A stretch of DNA of 64,000 nucleotides from Strongylocentrotus droebachiensis (taxonomy: Eukaryota > Echinodermata > Echinoidea > Camarodonta > Strongylocentrotidae). The position numbers and the translations under genes are program-made. The first letter of the stretch is position 1, and every line of letters begins with the position of its first letter. Below the pieces are notes generated by a model that saw nothing but the letters and a program-made list of their open reading frames with translations, had not been told where the DNA came from and did no database searches. The stretch is taken from NCBI GenBank assembly GCA_035222895.1, contig JAVYIG010007494.1, forward strand, positions 37,309-101,308, in the 5' to 3' direction. Shown piece by piece: positions 33,148-44,800 of the stretch.

Positions 33148-34720
33148 TTATTTCTTCTTCATTTGATGTGCTACCAAAATGAAGGGTGCAGTGAAGCCAA
33201 CGCCAAAAAACGTTGTCATTACAGCCAGTAACCGCCACTTATTCTGGGTTTGAAATGGCACATTCTACAAACACAATCAAAAAGATGGTAGATAATTTAG
33301 TTTACACAAAATTAAAAACTTCAATCTGGTCATATTTTGTGTAAACCCTTGTTTTAGAACAATAATATTTCTCGGAAAGAAGTATTGATATATCCTCTTG
33401 TGATGGCGAAAATTTCGTATACAAAATGTAGTTTATTCCACTTACAGAAATGAAATTCAATAAAAAAAATATAATACCAATTTTACCGTGCGTCACCAAT
33501 AATTATTCGAAACCGTGGAAATGGGTCTTTCATGATAATTCCATAATGCGGCTACCAGATATGGCTGATGGTGTTCGGCATTGCGTGACTATTATCTGCT
33601 ATGACAGATCATATCAGGTTATAGTAGTTTTCATAAGGATTATGTAAATCAAGTAATTGTGATGACAATTTCATTCCTTGCCGTTAATAAAACATAACAT
33701 TTTTTTTGGGGGGGGGCAATTTTCATGATAACGATAATGTTTATCGAAAGCAGAATAAGAATTGAAAAGAAGAACTTGGAGACAAAACAGACTGGAGAAG
33801 AAAAAGGAAAGTGGAGAGTTTGGGAAAGGAGAATCCTACGATATAGAAGGACAATTTTTCGAAAGATTAATTTCAGCAGTTTTGAATAATACCTACAAAC
33901 AACGCAATTTTCATCCTCCCTAAAATAGATGTTTGAGTCGGAAGATACTTATTATCCTGACGAGTAGGCCTCAGTACTATTTATTTTATAGTAGGCTGTG
34001 AATTATACTATTATTTTCGTAATTATACTCTATCACATGGACTTCCAATGCAATGACCAAAGAAACATCGTCAGAGATATACTCCGTCGCACTTGACGTC
34101 ATGCTATATAACATGTACCTTCGATTCGGAGTTTGGGAAGTCTTAATGATAATAAGAAAATATGCATGTATATGGACGAATGTAACGGACAATGTGTAAA
34201 ATAACTGGTTGATAATGCGTTTAAAAAACATCAAGCAGCGAATTTATTACTTAATTCAATACAACTCTCACCACCAACCTGTCGTGAGCAATTAAATTAT
34301 AATTGACAAAAACACTTTAATATTTCGACCACTAGTAGTAAATAACGTTTTAAGGCAACTGAACTGAATATAAATTCATGAAAATATATGCTACTGTCAA
34401 ATATATATTACTCTAGTATTATAATCAATTATGATTCAATATAGACATATTTTGACCTTTGAGTCTTATGAGTCAACCTTATTTCGCAGCTATCGGAGCA
34501 CGAATATAGCAATGATTTGTAAGTAACTATGACTTCCAAATTATAATCACACGATAGATCTTTATTCTACAAGAAATACATTTTTTCAATAATCAAATTT
34601 AAGAATATTATCAAAGGAACTTACACTCCCGGGTCCTTCTCCATAATGAGCGCCAAATCTCCTCGCAGAAGTTCCAAATGATCGTCTGACTACGAGCGTG
34701 CTAAGCCTGGAGAGCGCCAT
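33148..34720 (-). CDS. COX7C: Cytochrome c oxidase subunit 7C, mitochondrial
   Basis: Two exons, 34720-34625 and 33264-33148, join at codon phase 0 into 70 codons plus TAA (human precursor is 63 aa). COX7C is a small, nuclear-encoded, single-span subunit of complex IV in the inner mitochondrial membrane. The first exon encodes a basic, Ser/Arg-rich presequence (MALSRLSTLVVRRSF) and then the family signature HYGEGPG. The second encodes NVPFQTQNKWRLLAVMTT, the membrane helix FFGVGFTAPFILVAHQ and a lysine tail. The residue pattern matches HYEEGPGKNLPF...WRLL/SLLA...TPFLVVRHQ of the vertebrate protein. The presequence is slightly longer than in vertebrates. The donor GTAAGT and acceptor TTTGTAG are good. 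Confidence 0.93.
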
Positions 34721-35214
34721 TTTTGCTTCTCTTTTCTTCACGTAGGCTGAAGGAAACGTAGGCATTCAGAACGGTGATAGTGATATATGAGCGATGACTG
34801 AAAAGGGCTTTGCATGTTACAGCTCAGGGGTGTCATGGGTTAATAAACATCATGTCCCCGCCTCCCCCATCTCCTTAATGCACATCCTGTAAGTGCGAAT
34901 AGCCATGTTCATAATTTGAAAAGACTTTGATGTGGACACGGAGAATAGTGGAATAAAAACCTCCCACCAAGTTTTTTCTTTCTCACTTTAATCGGCATTG
35001 TTTGGAAAATGGAAATTAAATTAGATAATCTTGTACTTTGCATATTATGGTATGTGATGCGTTTCATGAACTTCGAGTTTATTTATAATGATGTTATGGT
35101 TCCGTTTCTTATAAAATGTTGTTATACCGGCTGTAGTAGGAATATGCTCATAAGCCTCCCTTGACGATGGTCTATACGTATAGGTGAATGTTTAGTGATA
35201 TACTAAGACAGATG

Positions 35215-35297
35215 AAGAGAGAGAGAGAGAGAGAGAGGGGGAGAGAGAGAAAGAGAGAAGGAGAGAGAGAGAGAGAGGGGGGGAGCAGGAGGGGGAG
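35215..35297. repeat. (GA)n microsatellite
   Basis: GA dinucleotide tract with G-rich interruptions upstream of COX7C. No gene or exon is visible from 34800 to 36760. Confidence 0.85.
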
Positions 35298-36771
35298 AGG
35301 GTACATTTCCTAAACAGTGCATGGGATCGAAAACCTTTAACTATTAGTTTGACTGGTTTATTTTAAAATCTATATATTTGTATTTCCATTTAGGAAAATG
35401 TTCTCGTCAAACTCAATAACTAATGAAGGGATAGCGGAGTGGGGGGAGTGGTGTGCTCATCGAAAACGAATTGGGATCAGAATACACAATGATGTCATTA
35501 TATATTATTGTCTCACAAAAGAAGAGGAACCAAAACGTTAGAATGGTTTAGTGAAAATATTTGAAATGTTTCTTGTTTTGTCTTCGAAACGTATATACAC
35601 TATATAAGCCTGCCGAATACATCCCTCCCTAGAAGTTTCAAGCAAAGTGCCCAACGTTTAGTATCGCCAACAAAAAGAAGAAATTATTGTTGAGAAAAGT
35701 ATCGCAGGAGTGATTATAAAGGATTCCATGGATTTGTCTTTTTTCATGAGAATTGTCTCTATACCGTAATGTTGATTCCATTGACTTGTGTACTTTTCCT
35801 GAATTTTCTGTTCTAACTATTTGGTCTTAATCCTAAAAAGTATTAAATTGATAATTTAACAATTGTATTTACTGTGGAACCCGTTGACTGTTGGCCTCTA
35901 ACTCTTACAGTATGTCGCCCCTGATGTCGCCCCTCCACTCTTAACTGCCACCAGTAAAGTGTCTTACTCTGCCACTGTATAAAACCATATATAGATTGTG
36001 TCAACATTTCCCGGTTTCAGTTTGCACTTATGATAGCGCCATAATTATGTGCTTCAATATCATCGCAGATTTTTTGAACTATGAACTGTTCTTTCTGAGC
36101 AAATATGAGTGTCAAGAATGTATTGTGGTCATTATGTACGGCATGATCAATTAAATCATGAATAAATAATTGCAGGATATAATTATACATTGTATGTATC
36201 ATCTTTAAGATGCAGGTCTTTATAACTCATGGAAGATTCTCAAGGTGGAGAGGGGGCTTCCAAAAAGGATATATTGGAGGGAGCAGCCGAGCAAGGGACA
36301 TTATACACCCCATTCCTTTAATCATGATACATTATCGTATTGGCACCGACTTTCGGGTGTCATGTGAATATTGCCTCTATATAATTAAGAGCTCTTCTAT
36401 GATTTCCATCTGAGAACGAGAAGCAATCGTTGGTCATTCTGTCTTTTTTCCAGTATCGTGCACTCATCGATCAGGGGCAACCGTCGTTATCATTGCTTTA
36501 ATATTGAACATTCTTAAAAAGCAATACCATTTGCCTTTATGGAGAATAGCAGCATATTCTGCCTTTCCCATGAAGCCGTTTGTATATATCGGAATACGAG
36601 CGAACGGTAGTATTATGACCAGCGGCGTAATGAGCAAAAGCTTCAATTTTAAGGGGCAGAAGAAGAAAAGAAAAACTGAAAATATCATTTCAGCAACAGT
36701 GTGTAAACCAGTGGTATCGAATTAGAAATAAACCACCCCTCCCATCAGTACGCCAGTGTATATGACAGAAT

Positions 36772-38047
36772 CAGGGGCGGCGATTTCTTTTCATGACCGG
36801 GGGGGGGGGGGGATTCGAGGGACCGTGAATTAGGGAGCAGTGGTGTAATGAGCAAAAACGTTGTTTTTTGGCCGGGGGGGGGGGGCAGAAAAAAAAATCG
36901 CATTACCACCACTCTTACATGTTACGCAGGCCCTGGTAACGTTTTTTGAAGTGGGGGGGGGGGGGCAAATTATTTACGATCAGTTAGAGCAAAGCAAAGC
37001 AAAGTGGAGCGTAAATTGGCGTGGGGTCCAGGGGCAAATCCCCGGCGGAGCCCCATGAAGCTCAGGAGTTTTAGGCATTTATTAAGGTCAGATAGCATAT
37101 TTTGATACCTTATTTGTGACACTGGCATGCAGGTCACTAATTGGAGTGGGGTTCAGGGGACAGAGCCCCCAGAAGCTCAGGCGTTTTAGGCATTTAATTA
37201 CGGTCAGATGAGCAACCAGGGGTTCCCTCAGGGCCCTTGGTTGGGTCCAAGGGGCAGAGCCCCTTTTTGAGGGCGAACTGCCCCCAAAGCCCCCCCCCCC
37301 ACGATCAGTTAGAGCAAAGCAAAGCAAAGTGGAGCGTAAATTGGCGTGGGGTCCAGGGGCAAATCCCCGGCGGAGCCCCATGAAGCTCAGGAGTTTTAGG
37401 CATTTATTAAGGTCAGATAGCATATTTTGATACCTTATTTGTGACACTGGCATGCAGGTCACTAATTGGAGTGGGGTTCAGGGGACAGAGCCCCCAGAAG
37501 CTCAGGCGTTTTAGGCATTTAATTACGGTCAGATGAGCAACCAGGGGTTCCCTCAGGGCCCTTGGTTGGGTCCAAGGGGCAGAGCCCCTTTTTGAGGGCG
37601 AACTGCCCCCAAAGCCCTCCCCCCCATCAGTTCGCAGATGCGAGGGAGCAATAGTGAATGAGAGGGGTGTAGATGGCGGAAATGACTACCCCCTCACAGG
37701 TTTTTGAAGTTTTGCTGTAGTAAAAATCAGTCCTTAGCAAAACTGTAGTATAAAAACAAGCAATATACGTTTTGCACTTCACTTTTCTCGGTATTTACTT
37801 GTATATTTTGAAGGATATTATACGAGGGAGCGTATAGCTACCGAGTGAGCAGATTTTTGCATTTCTATTTGTCTAAACGCTGCACTCTTTGGCCCTCCAG
37901 AGCCTGCAAGTTTGTTGCAGTCTTAAGTCAGTATTTAGTCAGTATTTGCTATACATAATTTGTTGTTGCACTTTTTCGAATTTTGAGGGGGGGGGGGACG
38001 ATCGATCCCCCCTTAAAAAAAATGAGGGGGGAGACTCGCCACCCCTG
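36772..38047. mobile_element. hAT-type non-autonomous element, copy 1
   Basis: The left end CAGGGGCGGCGATTTC and right end GCCACCCCTG are inverted. They are flanked by an 8-bp duplication, GACAGAAT (36764-36771) and GACCGAAT (38048-38055), with one mismatch. CAGGGG ends and 8-bp duplications are typical of hAT elements. It contains two copies of a 325-bp unit and G/C runs. No transposase frame. Related, in inverted orientation, to 61575-62755. Confidence 0.85.
36976..37625. repeat. Two exact-looking tandem copies of a 325-bp unit inside the hAT element
   Basis: ACGATCAGTTAGAGCAAAGC starts at 36976 and again at 37301, and the units appear identical along their length. Each contains GGGGCAGAGCCCC-type hairpins and TTTTAGGCATTTA motifs also found in the other hAT copy. 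This is either a very recent duplication or an assembly duplication. Confidence 0.85.
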
Positions 38048-38056
38048 GACCGAATG

Positions 38057-38057
38057 A

Positions 38058-38100
<43 letters not shown>
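38057..38100. repeat. (TC)n microsatellite
   Basis: About twenty TC units directly beside the right target duplication of the hAT element. Confidence 0.9.
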
Positions 38101-38103
<3 letters not shown>

Positions 38104-38822
38104 AACAACAAAAATGAGGGCATCCCTTTCCATTTGTGTGTTAGGCCTGCATGAAATATCCATGTATGCCCCTCCTCGCAATATGGGCCCTTTTCCATGT
38201 AGCTCCCACTATTAATCTCGTCGCAACTAGCCCATAAACATTCAAAGGGGATTATTCTCTCCTTGCCCAAGAAAGAGCTGCGGAGATTATGGTCTACTAA
38301 TATAATTATTAATATCTCAGTTTATCATGAACGAGAGTACAAGAACAACGGTCAAATTAACGTCATTACTATCCGGATCTAGAGAAGGATATCTTAAATA
38401 TCCCCCCACCCACCTTAACAAGGACTGGGACTACCTCCAACCATACATTTCAAACATCTCACTCCGTCCATCCCAACCTAAAAAATAATCGACTTCTCAA
38501 TATAAATCCACTCTGTAGTGCAAGTATCTCTCGATTTGTTCCAAGTCCTCCAACTCCTTTTTCACATGTCATGGTATTTCACAACTCTTACAGGAATCTC
38601 CCATGGCAGCCTATCTATAAGGAAATTCCTCCCCTCTTCCTCCCATGTTTTGGGCAAGTAATCACAAGCAAGAAAGAAAATTCATATGCTCATGGCGAAG
38701 TGATATTTCATCAAATACAGGTTGAAAAATAGGTTGCCACAGTATTTCCGTTATTGACTCTTTTCCCCAACACACACACACACTGCACCATTATTTTTCT
38801 CCCCTCTCATGCTCTCAAAATA

Positions 38823-39197
38823 CAATGGAACCTCATTATAGAGAAACCCTTTTGTTAAAAAGAAAAATACTGTAATCTCTCATTTACACAAAGTAAATTT
38901 GCCAGTCCCATGTATGGAATTGTTTTTTAGTCCTGATATAATGAGTTTGGTTGAACAACTCTCAGTCACTCATGTAACAATCGATTTCCTACACCAACCA
39001 CATACTGAACTGGCCCTGGACCAAACACTGTAACTAACCCCAACCCCAAACCTATTCTAAAACTCTGTGGCAACCCTAACCCTATATACCCTTCACGAAA
39101 TAAAGCTCAGAGCAAAAACATTGGTTCACCAACAAGGTTTCAATATATCAATGTACTTTCCTTGATCCTAGGACTTGGTTATAATGAGGTTCCACTC
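38823..39197. mobile_element. Candidate Tc1/pogo-like MITE
   Basis: CAATGGAACCTCATTATA at the left and the complement TATAATGAGGTTCCACTC at the right, each next to TA. Ends of the type TGGAACCTC(G/A)TTATA are typical of pogo-like elements. The interior has no coding potential. Confidence 0.55.
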
Positions 39198-39199
39198 TA

Positions 39200-41885
39200 C
39201 TGACCCATTGCTACACATGAATAAACACACAAGAAGAGACAATGATTTTTTTGATGCACAACCTCTTGTGTTGTGTGCATATAATTCCACATGTACACAA
39301 GAAGCAAGTACTTTGTTATGTTCATTTTTTTTTGTCTTTCTCTCTCGTTGGCTAATGAACAACTAATCTGTACATAGTAAGAAACATCTAAGGAGTGTTC
39401 AGCCTGCCAATAATATTAGTGATGTGGCTATTTATCCAGCAATGTGCATCCCCTCTGAAAGCAAAAAGACATGCAGAGTCTTTGTGGCATGTTAGCTCCA
39501 GGAGGTTGTACACTGCATATGAAAGAAGCGACATCAAGAATATGAGGCAGGCGGAACAGTCCTTTCTGAAATATTAACAGTTTTTTTTTTGCCATCAATG
39601 GAAATTTTGTATGAAAAACACTTTATACATGAACATGAAAAAAGGCCTTTTTTCCCTCCAATACATGATAAATAACATGTACTGAACACGAAACAGGTTT
39701 ACAGAGAGAGCGGTGGAACAATCTTGCCTTTAACATCATCATCATATAAACATTTCATTTTTTTTGTAAATCTCAAAAAGAATAAAATAGAAAAAAATCC
39801 ACACATACATGAGAAAAATATAGATAGAAAGGCAACATACAAAAATTGTTGAATGGAGTAACCCATTTTCATCACTCATTTTCCCTCGACTATCATTTTT
39901 ACATTCATAATCAGATGTGTTGGCAATTTACAACAAAATACCTTTCTTAAAACAATTTCTTGGTCAGAAGTACAGGGAGGATGAATTCCATCATTTCCTA
40001 TTTCATTTATGCAATTCAATCTTTCCTCTTAAATTTACACAAGTTTAAAAGGATGTCGTATTACAAGTACTACAATAAACAAATCAAACTCATTGGCCTA
40101 CTTGTCACATTCAATGAATACAACCAAAATATTTAAAATAACACCTTCGGTTTAGGAAACTTAATAAATTACACTCCCACAAACTTGTTTTTGGTCAATT
40201 GGTCAATCTATCAAATATATATATAAAAATGGGGTATTCATCCAACCACAGAATCTTTTAGATGTATTTCGTTTTGGGACAACATGCAAAGTTTTCCATT
40301 TTTGTCTCAGTAATCATTGTATACATTCATTTTGATGAGGAATATTTAAAGAACAATTTGGAGGGAATACAATAGGACATTTACATCTCAATCAAATTAC
40401 AAGAAATAATACTGAATCCCACAAATAATTTTGTAGCAACCAACACAATTTATTTTCAGAGGTACAGATATTATGTTGGAGGAGTATTGCATTGAAATAT
40501 AGTTGTATGCTATTAGGAAACTGTGAATGCTTGTCAGGCATCTAATGATTAGGGTCGGGACTATCAGTGAAACGATTTTGACAGGGCAACAATTATTTAC
40601 AGTTATTAGTATGCACATCAGTCGGAAGCAAACTTCTTGAGAAAAATTAAATTCCACAAACAAACCTAGCTATACACCCTACTACTCTGGTCATGTGCAG
40701 CACTTTTCATCCCTAGCATAGAGTCAACTGAATCTTAGAACCAAAATGAGGAGCTGCGTATAAAAAAACGATAATATTGATGAAATTACAAATATACAAG
40801 ACAAAAGTCATGATTACACTATAAAATCAGCTTCACAAAACTGGCATGATGGAATGCTAGAGACATCTTCATGTCAAAACTGCGTAGTGTCATTAAGATA
40901 AATCTAACTTCTCTTACAAAAATCAAATTCATTGTGACATTGTTCTTAATGAGCAACTGTCTCCAGTTTGACTGAATTGATTATCCATCATGCTGAAAAA
41001 CATAATGTGATTTTACCAGGTGATGGTAAAGAAGTTTACTTAATACTATATATAAGCATCATAAATAAGATTTGTAGTACCAATTCTTAATGGGTTCATA
41101 CACGTTCAGTTTGAATAATCTGTGTAATAGACAAACAGAAATTTGCTAAAGATCCAGTGCAAAGTTTGACCCAACACTGGACTTTAGTGGATTGTCTTGA
41201 TTTATAATTCCTTGTAAAAATAAATTGGCAAACCTATCCAATGAATATAGCACATCAATAAATGAAACGTTATCAATCAACTTGTTAGATTGGGTGTAGA
41301 TACACAATAACCTGAGAGTGTAGAGAGTGCAGGAGAAGAGTCCATTCGCAAAATATTGGAAATATATCATTTTATGTTGGTTTTGTTAATTTAGAATTCT
41401 GTTACACGACAATGAGCAGCAATTATATTTCTGCATTCTGATGCCACTGTGTTGCATTGTGACTTATCATTAACTTTGGTGACATGTTCAGTGCAAGGCG
41501 AAGTATTTCACAAATGTTAGGTCAGAGAAAGCAAACAGTCTTCACTATGTCAGGGGCATTCTGGACCCCCGTTATCACGTTTGGCTCTATGTTTGGGTAT
41601 TACGTTTTGAAATGATTATTTCAATATAATACTCATATTTTGTAGAGTTATTAAAAAAAAAGGAACTCTGGAATGGATACTCTGATAATATCATGTTATT
41701 TAATTTATCTTAGAATGCAAGGATAAAGCAGATTCCAGCATTTTTAAATCTTTTTTTTAATATGATAAACCGTCTCTTTATGAGTGGGTTTCCACCCCCT
41801 TCCCCCCTCAATAAGTCTGTAGTACCAGTACCTGCACTCCACCCCATCAAGAACCTCCCTCCCTCCCTCCCTTTATCCACTGCCC
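39200..41885 (-). other. Probable long 3' UTR of ANP32 and flanking sequence
   Basis: Downstream of the ANP32 stop codon there is AT-rich sequence without exons. Several minus-strand AATAAA signals occur (TTTATT on the plus strand). The end point cannot be fixed from sequence alone. Confidence 0.35.
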
Positions 41886-44800
41886 CTAGTCGTCCTCTTC
41901 ATCGCCCTCATCATCTTCATCCCTTTTCCTCTTTTCGCCCCTTGCTGCACCTTCCTCTGTTAATGAAAAAGAAAAAATCAAATTATTTTGATTGTTTTGT
42001 CTGGTCTGCAGTAAAATGAATATACAGTTTAAGGACACATTTGATAAAAAGTACAAGCAAAGGGTAATACATAATCAGTTATATTGTACTTGCACATTTA
42101 AAGAGAAGATTGAGTTCTGGGAAGTGGTGATAAATAATTTGTGAGCGTTATCATTGTTATCATGCAAGTGTGGAAAAACATCAGATCAATGGAATCGCAT
42201 GACCAGAACTTTTGGAATATTCAGAAATTCTTGACCATTCAATTTTTTTTTTACACTAACCTACTTTCTACATTTCTTGGCTGCCTTTAAAGGTATTACA
42301 AAGTTTTGGTAATTTTTGAAAATTGGGTGGATAGTGATTCTTTACAATGTTGATATATTTTGATGCCCCTATGGATGTATTATAAGCACTAAAAAAAATT
42401 GCCCCTGAAACACTTCTGCTTTCGAGAAAAATTGAATATAAACATTTACCGGTGCTCCCGGTAAATTTTGATAAATTTTAAATAGCGCCTACGGCCATAC
42501 GATGGCAGCTGCAACCATGAAAATCTCAGAATATGCAGTTGTGATATATATATTCCAAATGGTAATAACAAATTGGTCGATTTTAGTCAAGAAACATTGT
42601 TTTAGAGCTTAATTACTATCTTGACCTTTAGAGGGCGCTATACAACATAAAGAGTTTATTATTTACAATTTCATCACTTTAGACTCGATTTCAACCGCGA
42701 CAACGATCACTGAATATTGTAGGATCGCATATGCTACCAATATGTTCAATTGAACCAAATTCATGACCCCATACCAAAACTTTGTATTACCTTTAATAAA
42801 GTGTTTCTTTCAAATTGTTAACATGGACCAAAAGCTTTTCAATTACGCTTTACGAGAATTAATGATTTTTTTTCTTTCTTCCAATTAATGACAAATCGTT
42901 TAACCGAAAACAGTCCGGTTTTGACTGGCGGTTAAACGGAATTGGAGATATCCGTGATGTTACAGCACTAAGAGGGATATACATGGACCAAAAGCTTTTC
43001 AATTACGCTTTACGAGAATTAATGATTTTTTTTCTTTCTTCCAATTAATGACAAAAGATATTCAACTGCATGTACTACCATTGAAAAACTGCAAGTATTA
43101 TTCTAGATTTGCTATTCTCTCAAATCAACTGGCCATTTCTCATTTTGAATATGAAGGCGTAAAATAAGTAGATCTGTCCTTTACCCCATCAATCATTACC
43201 TACCATATAAGATATCATTTTTAGAGGCCAAGACAGATGTTCATGTAAAAGCATTTTTTTTAAAACAAATAGTAAATGTCAAGAGGGATATCATACCATC
43301 TTCCTCATCCTCCTCATCATCGTCATCGACATCAACGTCGACTTCAACCTCATTGTCGCCGGGTTGGTAGTCCTCTTCATCTTCCTCATCGTCATCCTAT
43401 GAAAATTTGCAAATTAACAAATAAATAAGAAGTTGGTTGTTCCTTTCATTAAAGAAACTCAAGACTATTGGTACATCTCACACAAATTTGTGGCTTTTAC
43501 TAGCACTTGCAAATACAATGGAATTGGACCTTGGCCCCGTTGCATGAAACTTCCATTGATGGTAACTACCATGGAAACATTGATTTGATTGGCTGTTGGG
43601 CCCTGTTACCATGGTAGTTGTCATTGATGGCAAAGTTACCATCCATGGTAAGTTTTATGCAAAGGGGCTCTTGTCTCTTGCACCTTTTCTTCTTCTGTTG
43701 CTTTACAAGGAACATATTTCATGTAGCGTAAAACCTTATTATTATAGACGAACACCGTAACAACAAAAACTCTAGTAATTAGGTGCTGATAATTTGTTGG
43801 TCCCACTCCTTGGTATCACGTAAAGCCCTGATATATGGTTTTGTTAGAGAGATATATCATGTACAAAGTATATGTAATAGTGCTTACAAACAATGTACAT
43901 GTCACATAGTACCCAAGGAAGCAAACATTCTCTTGCAGACCTTATACTTGATATTGCTCTAGTAAATGAAATCAAATTCTCATAACAAACAGTATTTAGA
44001 TTTTCCTCACGTACAAGTATATTACAATTGTCTAAATTATTCCGGTATAAAGCGGAAACTTACACGAGTTGTTGAGGAAATCCATTTTTATGGCAAGAAA
44101 CTTTGCAAATTACAAAAATTTAGTGTCTGTTGTGATTCCATTACTTCACAGCACGAAACATTCGCAAATCTGAACCACTTGGGAAAATTCCACAAAAACA
44201 TGTATGCACACAAATTTTTCTGCTTTTACAGTACGACAACCAAAACAACTGGGGGTTTCACAAAGCCCTTTTTTCAACAACAAATGACAAAATTAGTGAC
44301 AACTCTGCTGATAACCAATCAGAAGCAAGGATTTCACTAGCTTATAACAGAAACTGTCATTTGTCACTATGACAAGTTTTGTGAAACACCCCCCTGGACA
44401 GGAAAAACAACAAGAAGAAGCTGATGGCTTGCACGTGTCCTCCTACGGATAAAGTACCGGTAGATAAGTATTTATACTTATGTTATCCCTCCACTTCATT
44501 TGATTGTAATTTGATCATTTTGTACACTTTTATTTCATGTTTTGTGGAAACTGAATTCAATTCAAATTTTGATTTACTTTATCATCTACTGGGAGACAGT
44601 AGTGAAGCAGAGTTAACTCCCTTCTGGCACTCAATAGAGGATACATGCTCACATTTTTGCAAGGGTTAGTGATTAGTAACTAAGTATAATCTAGTGTTAT
44701 CTAGAAGCAGAGTATGGGTGCGGTTAAAGCTTTGATTAGGGTGCAAGAAAAGCAGGGTGAAGCTGATTTTCGGATGGTAATGTCTCCTCACTTCTCACGA

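Noticed and set aside
39000..39090. Telomere-like AACCCTAACCCT stretch
   Set aside because: Only two degenerate units within a candidate MITE; not a telomeric array.
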